Positions 51,864 through 61,173 are shown, numbered from the stretch's first letter. The stretch is DNA of 64,000 nt from Verrucomicrobiota bacterium (GCA_017309115.1 JAFLEF010000002.1:62001-126000), one strand, 5' to 3'. Notes: generated by a model not told the origin, from the letters alone. Made by a program: numbers and translations.

Positions 51864-53861
51864 ATGAACACGAACGAACAACCACAGTACGAAGGCGCCA
51901 AATCCGAAGTCGAACGTAAGACTCTGGATCAGCGCTCCCAGATGGACGAGTTGTCGCGCCTGCGGCATTCCTGCGCCCACATTCTGGCCACCGCCGTCCT
52001 GCGACTCTGGCCGGATGCCTTGCTGGACATCGGACCGCCGACCGACGACGGCTTTTACTACGATTTTGAGCTGACCCATCGTTTCTCCCCGGACGACTTC
52101 GCCCGCATCGAGGAGGAGATGCGCAAAATTACCAAGGAGAACCAGGTCTTCGAGAAATCGATCAAGACCCGGGACGAGGCTCGCGCTTACTTCGAGTCCA
52201 AGGGCCAGAAGTTCAAGCTCGAGCGCCTCGGAGACATTCCCGAAGGCGAAGCGATCAGCTTCTATCAAAACGGCGAGTTTGTGGATCTATGCGCCGGTCC
52301 TCACGTCATGCGAACCGGCAATGTAAAGCCGGGCGGCATCAAACTTTTGCGCGTGGCCAGTGCCTACTTCCGGGGCAACGAGAAGAATCCCCAGCTGCAA
52401 CGCATTTACGGCACCGCCTTCAAGAACAAGGAGGACTTGGAGAATTGGGTGAAGTTGCAGGAGGAAGCCAAGAAGCGCGATCACCGCCGCATTGGCGCGG
52501 AGATGGGCTTGTTTGCCTTCGACGCCGAATATGTTGGCCCGGGCCTCGCCCTTTGGCTGCCCAAAGGCGGGGTGCTCGTCGAAGAATTGGAGAAGTTGGC
52601 CAAGGAGACGGAATTCCAAGCGGGCTACGTGCGCGTTCGCACGCCGCACTTGGCCAAGGAAAAGATGTACCGGACCAGCGGACACCTTCCCTACTACGCG
52701 GAATCGATGTTTCCGCCGATGGAGATGCTGGAGGAGGACGAGCGCAAAAAGCGGGAGCAGCTGCTCGAAAAACGGGCCGATCTGCTAAAGCTCGCCGAAT
52801 CCCTCGGCAACGCGATCTCTCCGAATCCCGCCGGCATGACTCCGGAATCAATTCAGGAAGAGGTGAACCGCATTGAGACCGAAGCCGGGTTCCTGGGCGG
52901 GCGCTACTACCTCAAGGCGATGAACTGTCCGCATCACCACCGCATTTTCGCGGCGGAACCGCGCAGCTACCGGGATCTTCCTCTACGCCTCGCAGAGTAC
53001 GGCACCTGTTACCGCTACGAGCAGTCCGGCGAGCTCTTCGGGCTCATGCGGGTGCGCGCCATGAACATGAATGACGCGCACATCTACTGCACCGCTGAAC
53101 AGTTCGCCGACGAGTTCCGGGCGGTGAACGAGATGTACCTGAAATACTTCAAGATCTTCGGTCTCGACCGGTATCAGATGCGCTTCAGCACTCACGATCC
53201 GGCTCGGCTCGGTCAGAAGTTCGTCAACGAACCGGAACTGTGGAAGCAGACCGAGGACATGGTTCGGCGGGTTCTGATCGAATCGGGCATCAACTACGTG
53301 GAGGTCCCCAACGAAGCGGCCTTCTACGGTCCCAAGATCGACGTACAGGTGTGGAGTGCCATTGGCCGCGAGTTCACCATCGCGACCAATCAGGTCGATT
53401 TCGCGGTACCGGCTCGCTTCGGACTCACCTACCGTGACCGGGACAACACCGACAAGACGCCGCTCTGCATTCATCGGGCGCCGCTCGGAACCCACGAACG
53501 GTTCATCGGATTCCTGATTGAGCATTACGCCGGCAACTTCCCGCTCTGGCTGGCGCCGGAACAGGTTCGCGTGCTCACTCTGGGCGAGAAAGAGCCGCTG
53601 GTGAATTACGCCAAGGGCATCGTGCAGGAATTGCGCTCCCAGTTCGTCCGCGTCGAAGGCGACTTCGGCACCAACCCGATTAAGGCGAAGATTGCCGATG
53701 CCGAGAAGGCCCGTGTCCACACGATGCTGGTCATCGGTGGTCGCGATCTCGAAGCTGGGCACGTCAGCGTCCGACTCCATAGCAAGGGTCCCCAAGGTGC
53801 CCGGCCACGGGATGAAGTGATCGCCGGAATCCTGGCCGACATCCGCGAACGGCGTGCCTGA
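51864..53861 (+). CDS. thrS: Threonine--tRNA ligase lacking the TGS domain
   Basis: This class II synthetase charges tRNA-Thr. The 665-aa protein starts almost directly with the N2 editing domain (LRHSCAHILATAVLRLWP, FYYDFEL, FVDLCAGPHV), without the roughly 60-residue N-terminal TGS domain seen in E. coli ThrRS. The zinc ligands of the active site are conserved: Cys in AMNCPHHH, His in NDAHIYCT and His in LCIHRAPLG. An extra charged helical segment of about 45-60 residues (EMLEEDERKKREQLLEKR onward) is inserted between motif 1 and the MNCP block. The C-terminal anticodon-binding domain begins near APEQVRVLTLG. Expression is probably attenuated through the Thr-codon leader upstream. Confidence 0.95.
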   Translation: MNTNEQPQYEGAKSEVERKTLDQRSQMDELSRLRHSCAHILATAVLRLWPDALLDIGPPTDDGFYYDFELTHRFSPDDFARIEEEMRKITKENQVFEKSIKTRDEARAYFESKGQKFKLERLGDIPEGEAISFYQNGEFVDLCAGPHVMRTGNVKPGGIKLLRVASAYFRGNEKNPQLQRIYGTAFKNKEDLENWVKLQEEAKKRDHRRIGAEMGLFAFDAEYVGPGLALWLPKGGVLVEELEKLAKETEFQAGYVRVRTPHLAKEKMYRTSGHLPYYAESMFPPMEMLEEDERKKREQLLEKRADLLKLAESLGNAISPNPAGMTPESIQEEVNRIETEAGFLGGRYYLKAMNCPHHHRIFAAEPRSYRDLPLRLAEYGTCYRYEQSGELFGLMRVRAMNMNDAHIYCTAEQFADEFRAVNEMYLKYFKIFGLDRYQMRFSTHDPARLGQKFVNEPELWKQTEDMVRRVLIESGINYVEVPNEAAFYGPKIDVQVWSAIGREFTIATNQVDFAVPARFGLTYRDRDNTDKTPLCIHRAPLGTHERFIGFLIEHYAGNFPLWLAPEQVRVLTLGEKEPLVNYAKGIVQELRSQFVRVEGDFGTNPIKAKIADAEKARVHTMLVIGGRDLEAGHVSVRLHSKGPQGARPRDEVIAGILADIRERRA

Positions 53862-53868
53862 TTCGTCC

Positions 53869-55254
53869 ATGGCTCCGGTGCATGATTGCCTGGTGGTGGG
53901 AGCCGGTTTGTCCGGTCTCATGGCCGCCCGGCAGCTGCACCGGGCCGGATTCTCCGTTCAGGTCTTCGAGGCCCGCCCGAGGGTGGGCGGGCGAATGTGG
54001 GGACGAACGCTACCGTCGGGGGCATGGATTGATTTCGGCGGTCAATGGGTAGGTAACACGCATCGACGCTTCCGAGCCCTTCTCGAGGAGTACGGAGCGC
54101 GTCGCTTTCCGTCGCCGGCACACGGGGCCACGGTGCTATGCTTTGACGGGCGGCGCTTCGAGTTTCGCGGATTCTTTCAGGGTTTTCCCGAAGGCGACGC
54201 GCCCGCGGTGAGCCCGGAGGAATGGCAGGACGCCATGGCCGCGTGGTCACGCCTCTCCGCCCTGGCAGCGCAATTGAGCTCGTTACCCCCGATGGACCAT
54301 CCTTCGCTCTCGGCCTGGGATGCGCAGTTGTTTTCCGACTGGATCCGAGAGAACACCCGAACCGCCTTCGGCTCCTGGTACTTTTCCTACATGGTCCGCG
54401 CGGTTGGATATCTGGGACCGGCGGAACCGCACGAGGTCTCTCTGCTCCACGTTCTCCTCGGACAACGATTCGCCCCGCAGGCGGACCATCCGGAAGCCGA
54501 GTTGATTCACGGTGGAGCGGGTCAGATTCCACACCGCATCGCCGATGAATTGGGGCGGCGGCTTCACCTGGACTGCCCGGTACACCGGGTTGAGTACTCG
54601 ACCGAAAGCCTAACCCTCGAGTCCGCGATGGGACGGTTCGCAGGTCGGTTTGCTATCCTGGCCCTGCCGCCACGTCTGATGGATCAGATCTCATTTTCGC
54701 CCGCGCTGCCCCTGCCCCGTCAACTCGTGCAACGCCACATGAAGATGGGCCGCTGCGCCAAGATTCTCGTGTCGTACGAGCGACCGTTCTGGCGGAATCG
54801 AGGACTCGCGGGAATTGGCATCGGCAATTTGCCCTGGATCGAATTGTGCGCCGACAGCAGTGATCCCGAGCAGGTCGTGGGCATTCTCGCCGTGTTTGTC
54901 GCGGGCGAGCGGTATACGCGATGGGCCACCCTTACCGACGAAGCGAGACGTTTAGCCCTACTGGAGGATCTGGCGACTTACTTTGGTCCAGAGGCGCGCG
55001 CACCGCTCAGCTACGACGAAGTCGACTGGCCCGCGGATCCGTGGACCCGCGGCGCGTTCGCCGGATATCTACCTCCAGGAGTTTGGAGCACTTCGGGGAG
55101 CGCACTTGCGGAACCCGTGGGGCCGCTGCATTGGGCCGGCACGGAGTCGGCGCCGGAATGGCCTGGTTTCTTTGAAGGCGCCTTGGCGGCTGCGGAGAAG
55201 GCTGCCGACGCCGTTGCGACACGACTCTCGAATTTAGGCCGGCTTCCCCAGTAA
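53869..55254 (+). CDS. Flavin monoamine oxidase-family protein
   Basis: This 461-aa FAD-dependent amine oxidase has the dinucleotide-binding CLVVGAGLSGLMAARQLHRAG and the GG doublet region ARPRVGGRMWGRTLP. It also has DFGGQWVGNTHRRF, and the C-terminal flavin-contacting LHWAGTESAPEWPGFFEGAL, the family hallmark. It should oxidise primary or secondary amines; the substrate is unknown. The ATG at 53869 is 7 bases past the thrS stop; a GTG at 53854, overlapping thrS, is an alternative. Its last 21 bases overlap the 3' end of the convergent ligA gene. Confidence 0.9.
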   Translation: MAPVHDCLVVGAGLSGLMAARQLHRAGFSVQVFEARPRVGGRMWGRTLPSGAWIDFGGQWVGNTHRRFRALLEEYGARRFPSPAHGATVLCFDGRRFEFRGFFQGFPEGDAPAVSPEEWQDAMAAWSRLSALAAQLSSLPPMDHPSLSAWDAQLFSDWIRENTRTAFGSWYFSYMVRAVGYLGPAEPHEVSLLHVLLGQRFAPQADHPEAELIHGGAGQIPHRIADELGRRLHLDCPVHRVEYSTESLTLESAMGRFAGRFAILALPPRLMDQISFSPALPLPRQLVQRHMKMGRCAKILVSYERPFWRNRGLAGIGIGNLPWIELCADSSDPEQVVGILAVFVAGERYTRWATLTDEARRLALLEDLATYFGPEARAPLSYDEVDWPADPWTRGAFAGYLPPGVWSTSGSALAEPVGPLHWAGTESAPEWPGFFEGALAAAEKAADAVATRLSNLGRLPQ

Positions 55255-57585
55255 CTCCCGAAATTCCGCCTCGTTCAAAATGCGCACACCCAGCGACCGC
55301 GCCTTGTCGAGCTTCGACCCGGCACTGTCCCCGGCCAACACGTAGTCGGTCTTACGGCTCACCGATCCCGACACATCACCACCCGCTTCCCGAATCAAGG
55401 CCGACGCTTCGTCGCGCGAAAGCGTGGGCAAGGTTCCGGTCAGGACAAAAGTCTTCCCGGCCACAGGAGAATCTGACGGCACTGCGGCGGCCACCGGGGT
55501 CGGTATGGTGCCAATTGGATCAATGCCCAACTCCTCCAGCCGGCTTAGGGTTTTCTGGCCCGCAGCCGAGGCGAAGTATTCGAGCACCGAGTTGGCCGCC
55601 ACCGGTCCGACTTCAGTGAGACGGGCCTTCAATCCTTCACGCTCCAAGCGATCTTCCAGAGCCGCAATTTCCGTGGAGAGAACCTGGTAACGCGCCTTTC
55701 GCTCCTCCAGTTCCACCGGGGTCTTCGGCGGATTCTTCCGGGATTTCGGGGAGATTAGGTCGCGTTCGGTCTTTTTCTGACCGAGCTCCCGAATCGCCTG
55801 CAACGTGGGAGACTGCGCCAGGTCACGCAGGGAACGATGCACCTGGGCGAGCTGCCACGCCGTCTGTTCGCCCACCTCGGGAATCGCCAGCGCGAGAATC
55901 CAGCGGTGCAGCGGCGCCTGTTTGGACCGAGCCACGGCGTCCACCACTTTGCCGGCATTCTTCTCGCCGAACGTGCGCGGTTCCTCCTCCGTTCCGAGAT
56001 TGAGTCGGCCCAATTGTTCTTGAGTGAGTCGGAACAAATCCAGCGGTTCATCCACCCACCCACGCTCCACCAGTTTCTCCGCGACGATTCCTCCGAGCGA
56101 CTCGATATCGAGCGCCTTCCGCTGCGCGAAGTACTCGACGCGGCGGGTCTTCTGGGCCGGACAACCCGCCACATTCTCGCAGCGCCAAGCCACTTCATCG
56201 GCGGAACCAGCAGACACCTTCTCCCGCGCGATGGATCCACCACACGCCGGACAGCGCCCACCAATGTGCGCCACCAAATCAAATTCCACTGCCTCGGGCG
56301 GACGCTTCGACTTCACCACTTCCAACACCTCGGGAATCACCATGCCCGCCTTGCGAATGACCACAGTATCGCCGATGCGGATGTCCTTGCGGCGAATCTC
56401 ATCCTCGTTGTGCAACGTGGCGCGGGAGATCGTGGATCCCTGGACGAATACGGGCTCGAGCTCGGCCACCGGGGTAAGCACTCCGGTGCGACCGACCTGG
56501 ATGGTGATGGTCCGCAAGAGCGTCTCGGCCGGCGTGATCCATGGCACCGGTTTGTGCACAATCGCGTAGCCCGGGGAACGCGTCTTGGCAGGTATCCGCT
56601 CCCAGTCGGTCATCGAATCGACCTTGAGAACCACGCCATCAATTTCGTAGGCCAGTTGCCGCCGCAAATCCCGCTCCTCGTCATAGTGGGCCACGACCTC
56701 CTTCCGATAACTGGTCAGGATGTCCTCCATGCTATCACCCATCCACCACAGTCGTTGAGTGGGCAGACCGAACTGAGCTAGGGCGCGCAAGGTTGCGGCG
56801 TGGCTGGTGAACTCGATGCCTTCGCAGGCGCCCACGGCGTAGAACACCGCGCTCAGCGGGCGTTCCGCGACCAGTTTGGGATCGAGTTGTTTGAGCGCCC
56901 CGGCGGTGGCGTTGCGGGCGTTGGGGAAGGCTTTTTCCCCGGCGGCCACCAGGCGGGCATTTAACTCCTCGAATTCGCGAATCGGCATGTACGCCTCCCC
57001 GCGGACTTCCAGCACGGCGGGCGGATTCGGAACATTCAGCTCGAGCGGAATGGCCCGAATGGTTCGCAGATTGGCGGTGATGTCGTCGCCATACTCGCCA
57101 TCCCCCCGGGTCACACCCAGCACCAGCTTCCCATGGTGGTAATGAACGCTCAGCGAAACCCCATCGACCTTAGGTTCCATCACGTACCCCACCGCCTCCT
57201 GCTTCAACACTCCCCGAATTTTGGTGTCGAACTCCAACAGTCGCGCCAGGGTGTTCTCGTCCTGAAGTCGATTTCGCACCACCCGATCCGGCTCCTCGCT
57301 GGAGTCCGGATGCTCCGCCGCTTCGACCTTCTCAAGGGACAACATGGGGATCCGGTGACGGACCCTTTGGAACTTGTCGGTGGGTGCTCCGCCCACCCGC
57401 TGGGTGGGAGATTCCGGAGTGACGAGATCCGGATGCTCCCGCTCGAGGTCGACCAACTGTTGATACAATCGATCATAATCGAAATCGCTGATCTCGGGTT
57501 CTGCCCGGACGTAATAGGCGATGTCATGGCGGCGGATTTCCTGGGCGAGCCGGGCATGGCGCTCTGAAGCAGCGGCGGGAGTCAT
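55234..57585 (-). CDS. ligA: NAD-dependent DNA ligase with extra insertions
   Basis: This enzyme seals nicks in replication and repair using NAD. The adenylation domain has HDIAYYVRAEPEISDFDYDRL (Ia) and the nucleotidyl-attachment motif MEPKVDGVSLS (KxDG). OB and zinc-finger regions follow, with CPACGG and WRCENVAGCPAQKTRR, then helix-hairpin-helix repeats and a C-terminal BRCT domain (AGKTFVLTGTLPTLSRDEASALI). At 783 aa it is about 110 residues longer than E. coli LigA. Extra sequence lies after LSLEKVEAAEH (about 20-30 aa) and in the HhH region (about 70 aa, ending in a charged helix EERKARYQVLSTEIAALEDRLE). The ATG at 57585 fits the family start. Confidence 0.95.
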   Translation of the reverse strand: MTPAAASERHARLAQEIRRHDIAYYVRAEPEISDFDYDRLYQQLVDLEREHPDLVTPESPTQRVGGAPTDKFQRVRHRIPMLSLEKVEAAEHPDSSEEPDRVVRNRLQDENTLARLLEFDTKIRGVLKQEAVGYVMEPKVDGVSLSVHYHHGKLVLGVTRGDGEYGDDITANLRTIRAIPLELNVPNPPAVLEVRGEAYMPIREFEELNARLVAAGEKAFPNARNATAGALKQLDPKLVAERPLSAVFYAVGACEGIEFTSHAATLRALAQFGLPTQRLWWMGDSMEDILTSYRKEVVAHYDEERDLRRQLAYEIDGVVLKVDSMTDWERIPAKTRSPGYAIVHKPVPWITPAETLLRTITIQVGRTGVLTPVAELEPVFVQGSTISRATLHNEDEIRRKDIRIGDTVVIRKAGMVIPEVLEVVKSKRPPEAVEFDLVAHIGGRCPACGGSIAREKVSAGSADEVAWRCENVAGCPAQKTRRVEYFAQRKALDIESLGGIVAEKLVERGWVDEPLDLFRLTQEQLGRLNLGTEEEPRTFGEKNAGKVVDAVARSKQAPLHRWILALAIPEVGEQTAWQLAQVHRSLRDLAQSPTLQAIRELGQKKTERDLISPKSRKNPPKTPVELEERKARYQVLSTEIAALEDRLEREGLKARLTEVGPVAANSVLEYFASAAGQKTLSRLEELGIDPIGTIPTPVAAAVPSDSPVAGKTFVLTGTLPTLSRDEASALIREAGGDVSGSVSRKTDYVLAGDSAGSKLDKARSLGVRILNEAEFRELLGKPA

Positions 57586-57652
57586 GATTGAAACGCCCCG
57601 GAGGCTGGACCGAACCAATCCCGGAATCGAGCGCGACCTTAACCCGAAGGAT

Positions 57653-58411
57653 TCAAACTAGCCGCTTCTCCTCATTCCCCGCCAGGATGGCCTCGACCCG
57701 CGCGACATCCGCCGGCACATCAACACCCACGCTGTCGTGGACGACCTCCGCAACGGCGATGGGGATGCCATTCTCTAAAGCGCGCAACTGTTCCAGACGC
57801 TCCGCGGTTTCCAAGGCGGACACCGGGTATTGGACCAACTGGAGCAGCGTCTCGCGCCGGTAGCCATAGATCCCCAGATGCTTGCGGAAGGGGAACCGGG
57901 AGACTTGTTCAGCTGCCGAAAGCGCCGCGTAGTCGCGCAGAAACGGAATGGTGCGGCGCGAAAAATAGAGAGCTCGCCCGTGTCGGTCGCAGACCACCTT
58001 CACCACGTTGGGATTCTCCCACTCGGACGCCTGCCGAATCGGAGTGGCTGCGGTGGACATAGGAGCCTTCGCCAGTAGCGCGGCCACGGCGTTGATGACT
58101 CCAGGATCCATGAGCGGTTCGTCCCCCTGGATGTTCACTACTGCCTCACAGGACTCCCGAGCGGCGACCTCGGCAATACGGTCGGTTCCGCTTGGATGGT
58201 CCTCCCGAGTGAATTCCACCCGGGCAAAGGGACGGACGGCGTCGGCGATTCGATGGTCGTCGGTAGCGACAATGACCTCGGCCAAGCTTTCAGCTCGGCG
58301 ACACTGCTCTACAACCCTTTGAATCAGAGACTTACCCAGGATCGGATGCAGCGGTTTCCCAGGAAAACGGGTCGACGCAAAACGGGCCGGAATGATGCCC
58401 AGAATTCTCAT
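57653..58411 (-). CDS. kdsB: 3-deoxy-manno-octulosonate cytidylyltransferase
   Basis: This enzyme activates Kdo with CTP to CMP-Kdo for the LPS inner core. The 252-aa protein carries IIPARFASTRFPGKPLHPILGK (nucleotide-binding loop), VIVATDDHRI, SGTDRIAEVA, VVNIQGDEPLMDP and HLGIYGYRRETLLQL, all KdsB landmarks. Its presence confirms a Gram-negative type LPS. It lies 67 bases upstream of ligA and 39 bases after the lipoprotein gene cluster, all on the minus strand, so the group may be one operon. Confidence 0.95.
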   Translation of the reverse strand: MRILGIIPARFASTRFPGKPLHPILGKSLIQRVVEQCRRAESLAEVIVATDDHRIADAVRPFARVEFTREDHPSGTDRIAEVAARESCEAVVNIQGDEPLMDPGVINAVAALLAKAPMSTAATPIRQASEWENPNVVKVVCDRHGRALYFSRRTIPFLRDYAALSAAEQVSRFPFRKHLGIYGYRRETLLQLVQYPVSALETAERLEQLRALENGIPIAVAEVVHDSVGVDVPADVARVEAILAGNEEKRLV

Positions 58412-58450
58412 GCGTCTCCCAACAGACCTCGTCTCGGCACTGGATTCGGT

Positions 58451-58795
58451 TCAAGGGGCCACAACGCTACCCCTAGCCAGGGTGTCGGGTCCGGTGCTTG
58501 CCGTCACTGATTCCAAAGCGTCCGGATTCTCCGGGAACATCACCTCGATCGTGAGCGTCCCATTTTCGGAGCCCTGCTTGACTCGGCAATCGACCCGATT
58601 GGCTTGGTAACGCAGCTCGGTCGGAGTCCGGCCGGTGATCTCCTTGCTCTGTCCATCGACCACTACGGTTCCAGAATAACTGACCGGAGTAGCACTCGTC
58701 AGCTGAATGACCACTTCCTGCGGAGCCCGGGTCTGGCAACCGGCCGCCATCAGCGCGCCGACCATCGTGATCAAGGGAAGGATTCGGTAGTTCAT
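58451..58795 (-). CDS. Small predicted lipoprotein, unknown function
   Basis: This 114-aa protein starts with a lipoprotein signal, MNYRILPLITMVGALMAAGC, with lipidated Cys20. The mature part (about 95 residues) is beta-rich, with VVIQLTSATPVSYSGTVVVDGQSKEI and GTLTIEVMFPENPDALES. No family was recognised; the Ile/Val-Thr strand pattern suggests a small beta-sandwich. It is the fourth in a row of lipoprotein genes, with only six bases separating it from the YcfL-like gene, so a joint role at the outer membrane with LpoB and the COG3014 protein is plausible. Confidence 0.7.
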   Translation of the reverse strand: MNYRILPLITMVGALMAAGCQTRAPQEVVIQLTSATPVSYSGTVVVDGQSKEITGRTPTELRYQANRVDCRVKQGSENGTLTIEVMFPENPDALESVTASTGPDTLARGSVVAP

Positions 58796-58801
58796 GGGAG
58801 A

Positions 58802-59218
58802 TTAACGCGCTTGGCGTACTCGGACCGTATAGGAGGCCGCCTGGTTGTTCAATGACGTGAATTTGACGGTTTCAGTGGCGTTTTCAGTAAGGATGAGGTT
58901 GTCCCAAGGGGTTTCGTCACCGGTTGAGAATCCTTGGGCGTCCTTGAAGACACATTGAATCTGGACCTGAATCCGACGGTTCTCCCGATTTAACACCTGA
59001 CAGGCCACCTGCAGACGGCCATCCGGGAGGCGAGTCTCCATCAAGCCCGTACTGGTCACCGAATACTGGGCGCCCGGGTCCATTAAAACAAATTTGGCAT
59101 TCGTTTGCTCAGGGGTCAGGCCGGCAGGTTGGGGCATTAAGGCACCGGATTGCTTGGAACAGCCGGCCGCCAGTCCGGTCGCCGCGATCAAAACCACGCT
59201 CATCAGGAAGGATTTCAT
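58802..59218 (-). CDS. YcfL-like lipoprotein (DUF1425)
   Basis: This 138-aa lipoprotein has the signal MKSFLMSVVLIAATGLAAGC. The mature domain, with LQVACQVLNRENRRIQVQIQCVFKDAQGF and ENATETVKFTSLNNQAASYTVRVRQ, matches the DUF1425/YcfL pattern. In enterobacteria ycfL lies beside lpoB, and the same association is seen here with COG3014 between them. The function of YcfL is not established. The ATG at 59218 was chosen because it starts the signal peptide. Confidence 0.82.
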   Translation of the reverse strand: MKSFLMSVVLIAATGLAAGCSKQSGALMPQPAGLTPEQTNAKFVLMDPGAQYSVTSTGLMETRLPDGRLQVACQVLNRENRRIQVQIQCVFKDAQGFSTGDETPWDNLILTENATETVKFTSLNNQAASYTVRVRQAR

Positions 59219-59222
59219 AACG

Positions 59223-60335
59223 TCAGGTATTGCGATCACTCACAAAAAGCACGGTATCCCGCCCCGGAATCACTTCAAAGTGCACTTGGCGAGTCACCCG
59301 CGTCTCGCCGTTGGGACCTTGAAAGTCCACGGTCATGTGGTGTTGCCCAGGGGGAAGTTTCAAGGCCACAAAGCTCAGCAGATTGGGAAGGTTGCTCCAT
59401 TGGCGGGTATCGGCAGCAGGAGTGGTCGCCGCGCTGACAATCTTGCTGATCACTCCTGCGGCCACCAGCCCGAGACCCACATTTCGGGTCGCGTTGGAAT
59501 CGCCGGCGATGGCCACCCCGGCACCGGCAATAATCGCTCCAGTTCCCAACGCGTCGGTCGTCTTCTTGAAAACCGCTTTGCCCTGGAGAACGTGATCCAT
59601 CACCCGACCGCCCCGGGTCGTTGCCTGATAGGTCAAATCGTCATAGGGCCCCACCTTCGCTTCCACTGATCCAACTCGAACAACCGCAATAGGATCAGAG
59701 GCGCTTCCCGGACGGAAACGCAGCTGTTCGCCATATTCGCCCGCCGCATACTTGGTGGGTCCTTGGCCCATTTCCAGAAAGACCAGCACGTTGGCTTGAA
59801 CGTCGTAGGGCGGCGGTTTGTTCAAGCGGGCTTCGGCCACTGATCGCCGATACGCGTCCGATCCATCCCCGCCGAGTTTGGCGCTGGCCAGTCCGTCCAA
59901 ATAGTCCAGAAGCACCCAATCGGCCTGATTGATTCCAAGTTCCGGATTTTGGTCCTGGACCGCAGCGCTGCGAAAAGCCGCCCGGGCATTGTCAGGTTGA
60001 CCGTCCATCCAATACAGAATTCCCCGGTAGTAATAGGCCATCACCCGCTCGTACGGTTCCCCGCGGAAGGTTTTGACGGACTCCTCGTTGAAGTAACTCC
60101 GGGACTCCCGAGCGGAGGCATCACCTGCCGAACTACCCCCAATGACCAACAAGGCGGCGTCTAAATCAGCCTTGGCGGCCGAGTAATTGCCGTTCCGGAG
60201 GGCGGTTGCGCCAGATTGAAACTGCGTCAATGCCCGATTCCGATGCGCCTGCTCCTCGGGACTAACCGAGGCGCAACCCGCCAGCAGGAGTGCCAGGAGG
60301 AAGCTGCCGATAGAGGTCCGCCAGAAAGCACTCAC
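59223..60335 (-). CDS. COG3014-type lipoprotein
   Basis: This 370-aa predicted lipoprotein has lipobox LLAGC (Cys21). The first half has TPR-like helical repeats (LTQFQSGATALRNGNYSAAKADLDAALL, RVMAYYYRGILYWMDGQPDNARAAF). The second half carries LVFLEMGQGPTKYAAGEYGE and a glycine-rich hydrophobic segment (LGTGAIIAGAGVAIAGD). This is the pattern of the COG3014 family that neighbours LpoB in many genomes. It starts with GTG overlapping the lpoB stop (GTGA), so the two are translationally coupled. It may support peptidoglycan-synthase regulation; this is inferred from context only. Confidence 0.8.
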   Translation of the reverse strand: MSAFWRTSIGSFLLALLLAGCASVSPEEQAHRNRALTQFQSGATALRNGNYSAAKADLDAALLVIGGSSAGDASARESRSYFNEESVKTFRGEPYERVMAYYYRGILYWMDGQPDNARAAFRSAAVQDQNPELGINQADWVLLDYLDGLASAKLGGDGSDAYRRSVAEARLNKPPPYDVQANVLVFLEMGQGPTKYAAGEYGEQLRFRPGSASDPIAVVRVGSVEAKVGPYDDLTYQATTRGGRVMDHVLQGKAVFKKTTDALGTGAIIAGAGVAIAGDSNATRNVGLGLVAAGVISKIVSAATTPAADTRQWSNLPNLLSFVALKLPPGQHHMTVDFQGPNGETRVTRQVHFEVIPGRDTVLFVSDRNT

Positions 60336-60958
60336 CGGTAAGCGGCGTCTTCGATGGACTGTTTCTTCACTTCGGCCGAGTCCTCCCAGACAATGTCACT
60401 CGTCCGGGGGTCAATCAGCTGGAACGTATACAAAACATAATCGCTCACGCCCGCCTTGGCTTGGGTTGTCAGGCTCATGAGCTTTCCGGTCAGGAAAAAA
60501 TCGGCTCCCTTAAACTCCTGGATGTTGGGGTCAGAATTTGAGGTAACCTTGCCTTCCTGTTTCAGCTGACGTTCCTGCTCCAAAGCGGTCATTCGATCCC
60601 GGGCCAGGAACCGCATTCTCCCTTGGGCCTTGCTGTTCAACATGGCCTGAATCCGGGCGGTGAAGAGGTCCTTGTTGATGGGGAAGCGGGTGGAGTTCTC
60701 CACCGGCAAAATCACGATTCGGGGCACTCCTCCGGGAAAGCTGTTAATCTCCGGCGTCGATAAAAGGCTCCGGGCCATCTTGTCGGTTACCGAAACCAGG
60801 TCTTGCGACTCTATTCCGGTTCCGGCCACAAACCCCTGTTCATCGGGTTTCATGACCGTGACCGGCACGCCAGAGGGATTTTTGACTCCGGAAGCGCATC
60901 CGGCACCAAAAACGACCACCGCCAAGGCGAGGGCCGTCGAAGAGGCAATCTGCTTCAT
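60332..60958 (-). CDS. lpoB: Penicillin-binding protein activator LpoB-like lipoprotein
   Basis: LpoB is an outer-membrane lipoprotein that reaches through the periplasm to activate the peptidoglycan synthase PBP1B. The 208-aa protein has lipobox FGAGC (Cys21) and the LpoB domain core. This is RIVILPVENSTRFPINKDLFTARIQAML, MRFLARDRM and ADFFLTGKLMSLTTQAKAGVSDYVLYTFQLIDPRTSDIVWED, which is the most conserved part of the family. The ATG at 60958 starts the signal peptide. It is the first gene of the minus-strand lipoprotein cluster; its promoter should lie in 60959-61150. Confidence 0.88.
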   Translation of the reverse strand: MKQIASSTALALAVVVFGAGCASGVKNPSGVPVTVMKPDEQGFVAGTGIESQDLVSVTDKMARSLLSTPEINSFPGGVPRIVILPVENSTRFPINKDLFTARIQAMLNSKAQGRMRFLARDRMTALEQERQLKQEGKVTSNSDPNIQEFKGADFFLTGKLMSLTTQAKAGVSDYVLYTFQLIDPRTSDIVWEDSAEVKKQSIEDAAYR

Positions 60959-61173
60959 ACGCGTGCAATCAAGATCACCCAGGGTCAATGGTCAACGCCG
61001 GAAGATCGGGCAAAATGCGGCCAGCCGAAAACGGACCAGTGCCTAAAGTCGCAATGAATATGTACCGTTACGGATCAGGTCACATGGGTTATAGGTGACA
61101 ACTGGACGTAAAGACTTTCCCTACCCCGTTTCAGGGGTGTTCCAGTGAATCGAGACACAGATTGAAAGATAGC

